Assembly: GCF_001039355.2 (NCBI RefSeq)
Contig: NW_019776109.1
Coordinates: forward strand, 48,013-112,012
Direction: 5' to 3'
DNA length: 64,000 nt
DNA from: Lingula anatina
Taxonomy: Eukaryota > Brachiopoda > Lingulata > Lingulida > Lingulidae
Shown: positions 46,801 through 64,000 of the stretch, one piece after another
How the letters are laid out: every line of letters starts with the position of its first letter
Position numbering within the stretch: position 1 is the stretch's first letter
The notes under the pieces: generated by a model
Database searches by the model: none
Told to the model about the DNA's origin: nothing
Seen by the model: the letters and a program-made list of their open reading frames with translations, nothing else
Position numbers and translations under genes: made by a program

Positions 46801-47246
46801 CGGCTAGTCAAAATTCTAATTTCAAGAGCAGACCAGAAATCGAAGGGGGGGGGGGGGTCAGGAACCCCCGACTCCCCCTCTAAATCCGCCACTGCCTTTG
46901 CACTCCTCTCTTTTTCACTTTGCAAGATCCAATTATGGTGCTTTTTTTTAATTTTCAGATGCTGAATGTTCGGGGATCCCGTACAAGTGTTCGTAATTAC
47001 ACAGTTTCACATAAGCCAATTTCCGAGACTGGTTTCCTTCAAGAACCTCTCAGAAACAGTTGTGATAATTTGGACACGCTCTGGTTAATTCCCACTTCAG
47101 TTCATGAAGGAACAAACATTGGGCTACACGAGCCGCAAAATTTAGATAAAAGGGAGTTGGTGCGTGGTTGTGTTTGGACTGCAAGAGTAAAACATGCACA
47201 AATTAGTATGGAGAAAGATTGTTACATAATTTCAAGTGACCTCTGA
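43876..47246 (+). CDS. BRICHOS-domain type II membrane precursor, ITM2-like
   Basis: Five exons (43876-44016, 44818-44958, 45371-45502, 45834-45977, 46959-47246), all introns phase 0, encode 281 residues. Human ITM2B has 266. The N-terminus is cytosolic, with one membrane segment at about 59-84 and a lumenal BRICHOS domain at about 95-235. BRICHOS marks are the conserved Asp in AIYDYS (135) and two Cys (158 in GRCF, 221 in NSCD). A dibasic LDKR at 248-251 suits furin-type cleavage. It is followed by a C-terminal peptide with Cys at 257 and 274, 16 residues apart. The same KR cleavage and 16-residue Cys loop occur in the ITM2/BRI family, and arenicin precursors of polychaetes share the spacing. 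BRICHOS usually chaperones such a beta-hairpin client. Sequence outside these marks is too divergent to name an orthologue. Start: first in-frame ATG, 43876; a second is six codons on. Confidence 0.83.
44444..44628. mobile_element. Imperfect palindromic MITE in BRICHOS-gene intron 1
   Basis: TGTGACAGGAATGGTAGTCC and GGACTACCATTCCCGTCTCA are inverted repeats around about 130 bases that also contain GGGTCCCATAT / ATATGGGAC. No coding. Confidence 0.65.
46047..46148. repeat. 51-base tandem repeat, two copies
   Basis: Two imperfect units beginning GAAGAGTTAT and sharing GAAGCACTAGGCTCAC, in intron 4 of the BRICHOS gene. Confidence 0.88.
46340..46753. mobile_element. 414-base MITE with perfect terminal inverted repeats
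   Basis: The outer 44 or so bases, starting TATGCCCCTATTTCACACAG, are exactly inverted at the right end. The outermost TA on each side fits a TA target duplication, as made by Tc1/mariner-type transposases. The interior is itself full of inverted GATTCGTGG / CCACGAATC words. It lies in intron 4 of the BRICHOS gene and is non-coding. Confidence 0.88.
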
Positions 47247-47533
47247 TATATGAAGTGCAGGACATTATCATATTTCATTTTATGGGATTATATGCACAAA
47301 ACTGTAGTATTTCAAGAGAATTAGAAAAGGAAAGCCGGAAAGATATAACTCCAGTAAAAGAGTTCGTCATTGTTTTTATATTTATCAATGAAAAAAAGGT
47401 TTCGAATTTATGTTCATCAAGTTTTTATAATCCACAAATTGATGTAAAGATACAGGCTTATTGCCATTTGAAGTTTATTGGGACTTAGCCGTTTAAAACA
47501 CCTCGTGCGTGGTATTTCAAAATATCCTAAGTA

Positions 47534-47539
47534 AATAAA
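47534..47539 (+). terminator. Candidate polyadenylation signal of the BRICHOS gene
   Basis: AATAAA about 290 bases after the stop, the first clear hexamer downstream. Confidence 0.35.
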
Positions 47540-49440
47540 GCCAACACGATTTATCCAGAGGTGGCAATAAACAAACCAGGAAAACATATCCAAAGATAGA
47601 CACAATATTGAACAAGTCAATGTGCTTCAGCCCACAAATATACACGTACACTCGCGCGCATTCATATACACTCTCACGAACACGTAAGAATGTACAGTAT
47701 AAACCAATCAAGTTTGGAAATATGTACATAACATAGTATATTTTTGTATTACCAATGTTAATAGTACTTTGTTAATGAGATAATTATTTTGTAATAAAAG
47801 ATGCGTTTTAAAAAAACTTCTCAAAAGCAGATCAAGTTTACGTTGCTTTTTTTTAAACCTCATTTTATCTGCTGACGGAGTCGCGCTAAGAACGGTTTTA
47901 GGCATACTTTTCCTCTTGAATCCATCAGTTATGGAATCTGCACGCTGAGTTGGGGCGTGATTACGAAAAATTTCCTTTGCTGCTTTGTCAGCGTACCATA
48001 AAAGGTGTTTTATAATTATAGGATGAAATATTACATTATAAGTCTCAATCCTCGACGTATTCTTTTGTCGCATGCCATAATATAATGTACTGTGTGCATA
48101 TGAATATATAATTGCCTGCAGAACTTCAATAAATTAGTCTCTACCGCAGTGAAGATACCTTTTTATGTGATGTTTCATTTCGTGTTCTTAAAGATGTTGC
48201 TTTCATGCATCCCGCTTTAACACGTTGAAGAAGAGCCACGTGCTGTAGTGGATCCGGAAGGTGTACGGTGTCTTTTCCCTCGTCATTATGACGATTGCAT
48301 TTATGTTTACCTGTTTTCGTGACCAATATATTTTATAGTCTCGTGGAATTTGATATTATCTTGTTGATGTGGTCTATTATTTTTTGTTTGTCTTAAAAAA
48401 GGGCGACATTAAGCAATGTGCAATGACGTTTCCAATGGCATTTACAGGATTATTTTCGAGCACAAACACACAGTTCAGTAACATGTCGTCATTAGATGTA
48501 ACGGCATAGGCCTAAGCTACAGACAAATCATTATTCATCATGGCTTCCACAACAGTATGCCACACTCAGCGATATGCAAAAACCCAATAACGGAGGACAT
48601 TTAGACAGACACATAACTATACACCAGATTAGACTCGTCTCAAAATCTGAAGTTAAAAGAAAAAAAAAGTGCCTGAAAAACAACTCTGTACCCGGGCGTA
48701 GTCATGATTGGCATGGTGATTTCCCCAGACGCTATGCGAGAAGTATCCATTACGATACAAAACACTGTATGATGTGAAAGCTTAATAAGTTACGTCCTTT
48801 CATCCGTCTGGTGTCTTGTCTACGGTGTATCAAGACTGCACGAATGATCGTAATTTATGCGGTTGTTCATATTCCCAACCGGTTTCATTGTTGCTGTTTG
48901 GTCTGGTCTTCCCACACCATCACATATTCTACGCTGACTCTTCCCCCTCACTTTCCCCCCTCCCGTTTATTTGTCTCCTTTATGGACCAGTTTCTAAGAT
49001 GTTTTATCTTCGTCTGTGTCACTATTGCTATTTTTTTCTATTTTATTCCCTAGTATTGGCACTGCATGTGTTAAACTTATAACTTGCTTCTGCTAAATCC
49101 CTTATTTTTACTGCTTTGCAATTTCATTATCTCTATTTACTTCTCGATATACATCATGTTGTACCGAAGAAAGGTTTGTATTTAAGTTTCCAATGTAACT
49201 TTCTCACTTTTCATGATAAAAATTCGGCTGAATATTTTACACCGTCGGTCTTCTCTCGACATAATGTGTTCCCAAGCACTGTTCAACGAGGTAAAATATC
49301 ATTTCATAATAGCGCTATGTTTTCTCCTCTACCGCAATTACTTTTATCTCAAGTATTATGTTCATATCGTCTCAGAATCTAGTCAATATGATTTTGGTCT
49401 TTGGTATACATGTATTATCTTTGACATTTTATGCAGTTTC

Positions 49441-49552
49441 CAACAACAAGACATGTATAGATTGCAAAAGCTCCAACGAGTTGGCCTGTAACTGTAACAC
49501 AAGTCATGAGCAATTCAAATACGGACATTCAATTTTGGATAATTATTTTTAA
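49441..49552 (+). other. Orphan candidate coding segment, Cys-rich
   Basis: After a TTATGCAG acceptor-like site the frame reads SNNKTCIDCKSSNELACNCN, with a dense Cys pattern, and ends at TAA. The ORF upstream of the acceptor starts at 49358 and is hydrophobic, so a tiny secreted peptide (64 residues with a signal-like start) is an alternative reading. I do not recognise either. Confidence 0.25.
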
Positions 49553-51956
49553 TTTCGAGTAATCTTGAGTCGAGTTTGATAATAGATTCGAATCAATATA
49601 TATGTATTCTGCACAATGTTCAACTGACCAGGATTGGGCGAGTTGCGAGGTTCGTCAGGAGGCGGAAACTTTTTTTCGACATTAATTCATGTTATTTATG
49701 TGTTAAAAAATTACCTAAAAAATTGATAAGGTCAACACGAAGTGGTTTGTGTACATGTACTTAACGCATGTTTTTAAAACCATACACTTTTCATTTTAAG
49801 CCTCTAATTTTATCCCAAATTTCGATGATTTTTATTGTATCACACGTGGGGTTTCAATGTTTATAATCTTGTCACATGTTAGTGATACGGCGTCGGTTAA
49901 CCACAAAATTAGCTTTATTTCTTAATGCACAAACGACACCCTTTTTGTCTTTAAATGTATACCATAAGCGTTATATAATTCAATTTCCCTGCACATACAT
50001 GCATCAACCCTTTTATCGTAACTATCAAGGTCAACCATAGGCAAAACCGCGCACGAAATTGTGATCCAAAAACGTCGATTTCAAGTAGCGCCTAATCAAT
50101 TTTTTAGTTTTTGTGGCACTCCCGTAAGTGAAATACAAATTTGAATTTCACTCGTGACGATAAAAATGAAATATTCAGAACTCAAAACAAGTTTATAGAT
50201 CGCCAATTTCTCATCGGTTTTGGAAAGGCTATACCTTGATGATAAAAGGATACTTGCCTAGAATCTTTCCTTTGTTAACGCCCAACGAGCATTTAATGCC
50301 CGTAAGGTCAGCTTTCAGAAATTACTGCTGAGATGGCTGGGCGAAATATTTAAAGTGGAAAACCATGCTCTTTTCCTAACACAAAGGACAGGACTGAATA
50401 ACGTATAATCATTTTAGCCCACCATTGTCCTTTACATTAATCATTAGACTTCACGGAAACAATTGTTAGAATATTAAGTTGGCACGTTCAAGTTGTACAC
50501 GGTGGGGATATCAACATCAGTGCATTTGTTCTGGAAGGCTGAAATATCGCGTGCGTGGTGTCGACTTCAAATTACAAACAGCTTCACGTTATTGAACAGT
50601 TTGTCAACGTCTTTACACAATAAAAAAATGAAAAACAAAAATAATTATTTTTGTCATCTTCTGAGATAATCATACAAAATAGTTGAATGTATCTCAAGAA
50701 CAGTAAGAAATTTGGTTGTTCCTGCTTAAACTTAGGAACAATTAAAACAAGGCTTAAAACTATTATAACAAATTAATTAATTTGATATGTTAACTGCTGA
50801 CAAGTAAAATCAGGATATATTATATTACTTGCATTCTATTCAGGTAATATTGTCAATATGAAATGCATTCAAGAAACCATAAAACAAAGAGCCACTCTTT
50901 AGTGATGTATCTGTAGTTGTCTTTATTCAAAATGTTCAACATTTTTTAAATCTAACATCGCTTTCGCTAAAACAAAATAACCGTCATTAAGACTTAAGGA
51001 AACCATTTTACATTAAATGTCAACTTACGGTCAATCTGGGCGGTCTTCATCAGATATTATTAATTAACTGCTAGGTGGTCTAGCGGTCAGGATCCTATTA
51101 TAGATTAGAGAACCGATAAATCAACAATTTCTAATCAACCCCGAGGTCCTTGTTAAATCACACATTAAAAAAACCGAATTGAATATTTTCCAAAAAATAA
51201 ATGCAGGGGTTACAAACCAGCCGAAGCACTGCTCAAATGAGTTTTTGTAAGTTTGAACTGGGATAAAGTAGAACTCACGTTGAATTTCAGGTTTGGGATC
51301 AGCGTTATTTATTGGAAAATGGTAGCGATTTTTGAACGTTACCTTGTATCAGCTCTGAATGATTATAACAAGATATGAAAAGTTAGGAATCCAGAACCGT
51401 ATTGATGAAATAAATCGATGGATTTACACGCTGAAAGCATTATTATTAAAACATATCACTGCGACCAGGTTTGTCCATATTACAACCGAAATGTGAATCC
51501 TTAATCGTACATTTCTGAACTTGCATTGATAAAAAAAGCACTGTATTGCAAAACTAAATGTTTTATTAAAAGCAAGGAAATGAGCTCAGCATCTGTCAAT
51601 CTACAACAACCAATAATGCTTTTAGCCTCAGTTAAAACATGTTAAAATGGCATTTCATTGCCACGCTTTTTTCACAAATCTATAAATTCATAATCATTGC
51701 TTCTGAAATATCAACTCGAATTAAGAATGGTAAATTAAAGCGCTGATACTAATGAAGCCCTAACCTTAAGTTTGCCCACAGGCGTTTTTCCCGCAAGGTA
51801 CTAATCCTTACAAGCAAATAAGATGTTGTGAACGAGGTATCTATTCACTTATTTTGATAACGTTTTCGATGCTTTCTCTGCATGACAAAACAAAATTATT
51901 TCCTCCATCAATCTTTCCGTTTCGCTTGGCACGAAATTCTTCTGTCATGTCTCCAG

Positions 51957-52068
51957 AAAAGGTGTGCCAACTCCTATAACTGTGCTCTTCAACTGAGACA
52001 GCGAAGTCCTGCCGCTGATGGCGTGTATCCGTGCTACAGAGAGGCAAACCAGAACTTCCAGTGGCAAG
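51957..52068 (+). other. Orphan candidate internal exon
   Basis: A 112-base segment bounded by CTCCAG and GTGAGC is open in one frame. It is clearly richer in GC than its neighbours and encodes KRCANSYNCALQL, then VYPCYREANQNFQW. Two Cys pairs and YPCY vaguely recall the extracellular loop of BK-channel beta or TipE-like subunits, but this is a weak guess. No partner exons were found. Confidence 0.35.
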
Positions 52069-53397
52069 GTGAGCGTAATCGGGCGGTCTGTTGAGTTAGG
52101 TCGTGTTACCTTCACTAGAAACGCACCTTTACTGAGGAGATTTGTGCGTAATTTTGCATCTGCTAATCCATAGCAATTGAAAATATTTCATACATCGTCA
52201 GATGGTTTTCATACATAACAACTCGCTTTATTTTGACAAACTAAATAAATAAATACATAAATAACAACCGACTTCCATCTTAAAAGTGACCGTTTGTGGG
52301 TGTTGGTTGCTAAAAATCAATAACAATTATACACAATTTTTTTGGCGCCCTGATAATTTTCTACTTACAAATCGATAACCATAGATACTAATACCTAACA
52401 TAAACATGAATATTTTTATGTGCAAATCACATTCATGGTCCCTGAATTTTTGCTTTGAAATTTGGCAATTAGAAACAAAAAATCTATACATGGCCATATA
52501 TTTCCTCAACAATAATTTGAGAGACCAAATTTTTCTTTCAAACGTAGTTTCAGAAACATGCTCTAACAATATGTACTTAGTATTTATCGTGATAGCCTAC
52601 CAAAAATATTTAAACTGCTAAAATCCATGAAAACTGAGTTATTTTCAACATTTCATATTTCAACTAAGCGCTACATATAACACAACCATAAGGCTGCTAT
52701 GCACGTACGTCCCTCATCAAAAGAAAGAAAAATGATAATGAAACATCCAATTAAGCTTGTAGTCTTAAAGATATATATAAACATTTAAAAATCTGAAAAT
52801 ACCCTGTCATCACTTTTCATTGTGACGTGCATAGATGAGTTTCTGTACCTGTGCTTGGCAACCAAAAGGTAAGAAGATATAAGAATTTGTCAAACTACAT
52901 CAAAACAGAGATGAAACATGCGATTTCTATTGATTAACTTTATAGGCATTTCGGCAATTCAACAAAAAATTAACCTGCTTGGAAACTGAATTCTTGGAAC
53001 TAAATGACATGACATCTGACTGAACACAACAAGATCTAACAAAACTAATTTGGTTGCCATGAAAACCACACACTTTATGATGCCACAATAGACATGTTTG
53101 CTTGGAAGTTAGAAGCTGGGTATGAATGAACCCACAAAACATAAAAATCAATGAGGAGCAGAGGCTATACATCTTGCCTTTGTTGTGAAACGTTCGAGGT
53201 ACTTGTAACGTATTATGATGCCCAGTGTGCACTAATTAAGCGAGTGCATTTCAAAGACCAGATCAATATTCCAACAGGCAAAACTTCATTCTTGGTAATG
53301 GCATTTCTATCATGACAAATAAACCTACAAAAACCAGTTTCCCAACATTCTAAATGCTTTAAAGCTAAATACAATGGCAAGTGTTAATAAACATGTT

Positions 53398-61818
<8,421 letters not shown>

Positions 61819-64000
61819 CTGAAAATCAAAAACAAAGTGGATATATCATATAGGACAACAAGAAACATGTGAACAAAACAAGCCAGCAAAAGTAAATGAA
61901 TATTTCAAATATGAAAATTGTCTTCCCTTTCACACCATTAAAATACTTATCAGAAGCATGCCTGAAATTACATGTATTATGGATACCAGTAGAACAAAAA
62001 TGCACTATCAAGAATACACGGGAACACATTTTTGGTCCAATTACTGCTTTAATACATCAATGACTAAAAAAAGGTCTGCCTTATCACAGCTCAACAATAC
62101 GACATGTACAGTTAAAGATGGCCATTCCAGATCCCAGCAAAGATCATCATGCATACACAAACACTTGTTTTAATTGCTTATCTAAGTTTGTCTCTTTGCT
62201 TCAGCTTACAGTTGGTATATAAAATGAATGTCAAAACTCTTTTAAGTTCTTTACCCACTGCTCTCCTTAAAATAACCTGCTATTACACATTCAAAGGCTT
62301 AAGCCAAATAAAGTCTTAATGTTTTAAGCACCAGTAATAACTTTATTGCTTAAAATTTTTAATGCCCATATGTACTTGAGAAACTACAAACCAAGAGTGG
62401 AACTAAACATCTAAGAAAGTCTAAAGCTAAAATAAGGATAGCATTACTAAATACTCTTAATATCATTTCTGAAATCTACAGAAACTTAATGAGTCTCTTG
62501 TTTCTATAACTGTATCACCACTGAGATTATATATATATAAATCCCCATTATTGTATATTTTGCCATATAATGAACTTTTAATTTCTCAAGTGTATTGATT
62601 TCTGTGTTTTCTGCACACTTTTGAAATGCCAAGCATAAGTGAAGTGTTCATGCAACAAGAGATTCACCATGTCATTTGCCATGGAAACAGTAACTTCTTT
62701 CCACAATGAATGAAACAATATACTCTCCTTGGAGACCAGGCAGTTCAACAGTCTGGTTGTATTTAAAGTCAACTTGGGATACCTTAGTTAAGGAAGCATT
62801 CACATTGAGAAGAGCCGAGGTCTAGTAAGGCCCCAACCTAAATATGGGCATTTTTACAATCCTGGGCACTTTTCAGATTTTCCCACATATTGCTAATTAA
62901 CAAATTACATACATATGATCAAAGAATTCTTTTATCACTATGTTAGAGAATGGTGTAAGTGAAGATAAACACTGAAAATAGAAACCAAATATCACCACCG
63001 AGTCCAAAGTTATGCTAAAGCAAAGCCCGAAAAATGACAAAAAATTTTTCCCATTTTAGTCATATGAAATAAAAAGCAATCTGAAATAAATTAAAACAGT
63101 GTTTGACATTGCATTTTTTTTGGATTATAAAACACTCAGTAGTATGGTGGAAGCAAAAAAGTTTAAATATTAACAGGAGAGAGGTGTATCCTAGAAAAAA
63201 GTCTTTTAATGGCATGCTGGTATTTCCGTTAAACGAAATGTCCATTCCGAAACAAAAATAAATTACTTTCAGAAAATATATCATAAAACATACAGTATAA
63301 TTAACCATCCTAATTATTATTTGGATGTATTGGTATTGTTTGTATCAAATAATGAAATCTGCGCGATGATTCTGGAGCTTGACATGGAGTGCAAAATAAC
63401 CCTACCGTATTTTTCCGTTAAATTTGTCCATTCCGAAACATTGGGTTTCTCTTACATAAAAAGAACATGTTGACACCTAGCCTGTTACAATATATATTTC
63501 TCTAAAGCCCAGGACATGTGATATTTATTTTTATATAAGAAATCCCTAGTGCACAGAAACCCATTTAACTGTGGCCTTTTTTGAGAAGCTTGTTAAAAAT
63601 TGTCCATTCCGAAACAAAGTACCTTTACATTGCCAATGTTATAAATAGAGAAAATTCTGTCTTTAATGCTGTATATTTCACTTGACATGAGCAAATTACT
63701 GTAAAAGCATCATGCATATGACATAAAAATATTAGAAAAACATTTCTTCAATGGCAACTTTTTAAATTTCTATATATATCCTCAACAAAAAAATTCATTT
63801 TTGCGAGACGGCATCTTTTCTTTGGATCTACTAGAACTTCCATTGCATATTTTCCCAAAGTTCATGTATTTCAAAGTTAAATTAACAATTAATTGAAGAG
63901 ATTATATCAGTATAAATAGATATATAGGCAATTTGGATGCTTTGTATCGGAAAGGACATTTTTTAACACATTGTCTAAAACACTTGTTTACTCTTTGGTC
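61819..64000. other. QPCT: Upstream QPCT intron sequence, first exon not found
   Basis: The expected signal-peptide exon of QPCT is not apparent here and probably lies beyond the right edge. The last 800 bases contain a spaced 16-base repeat (63239-63617). Confidence 0.5.
63239..63617. repeat. Spaced repeat of TGTCCATTCCGAAACA
   Basis: The same 16 bases occur three times, near 63239, 63425 and 63601, at intervals of 186 and 176 bases, each after an AAA-rich word. A partial inverted version (TCGGAAAGGACA) lies near 63948. The sequence between the words is poorly conserved. It may be an arm of another tandem-repeat transposon extending past the window. Confidence 0.6.

Larger units (their letters stand above)
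47540..53397. other. Large intergenic region, almost empty
   Basis: Between the BRICHOS gene and the convergent QPCT 3' end. Apart from two orphan candidate exons (49441-49552, 51957-52068), I find no supported gene and no large repeat. Other open frames are short and lack splice context or similarity. Confidence 0.5.

Noticed and set aside
47708-48073. Minus-strand frame of 121 residues
   Set aside because: It is basic and low-complexity, with no domain, signal or splice partner; it cannot be told apart from chance.

Overview
The window is animal (metazoan) nuclear DNA. Its genes have many small exons with GT/AG introns and phases that join cleanly. It is AT-rich and full of short palindromic transposons and microsatellites, and every recognised gene is an animal gene or family. 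The compact introns, the frequent ACATGTA-type words and the dense MITE load suggest a marine invertebrate (deuterostome or lophotrochozoan). I cannot name the species. Gene models are manual: I called exons by reading splice sites and checking that reading frames join.

Layout. 0-14 kb holds a CPT1-like carnitine acyltransferase on the minus strand, with its 3' half beyond the left edge. It contains a near-identical duplicated block (1-5201 and 9983-13029) and two candidate versions of the catalytic exon. A 2.7 kb fold-back transposon sits in one copy of the block only. 14.6-16.2 kb is an APRT-like phosphoribosyltransferase (plus), head to head with the CPT1-like gene. 18.6-25.6 kb is CDIN1, a PD-(D/E)XK nuclease (minus); its third intron holds three palindromic MITEs and a complete opposite-strand gene for an unrecognised secreted protein. 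26.9-32.0 kb is ETAA1, an ATR activator (plus). 33.2-35.4 kb is LYPLAL1 (minus), head to head with BSCL2/seipin (plus, 35.7-40.1 kb). 43.9-47.2 kb is a BRICHOS type II membrane precursor with an ITM2-like C-terminal Cys loop (plus). 53.4-61.8 kb is glutaminyl-peptide cyclotransferase QPCT (minus), lacking its first exon in the window and carrying a tandem copy of two exons whose junction coincides with a single N.

The genes do not form one pathway. Themes are lipid metabolism (CPT1-like, LYPLAL1, seipin), genome maintenance (ETAA1, CDIN1) and secretory-pathway products (BRICHOS protein, QPCT, the nested secreted protein). Genes mostly alternate in strand, giving three divergent pairs: CPT1-like/APRT-like, CDIN1/ETAA1 and LYPLAL1/BSCL2. 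Single Ns at 5272, 33826, 38220 and 56286 probably mark assembly joins, so both large duplications may be unmerged haplotypes rather than real tandem duplications.
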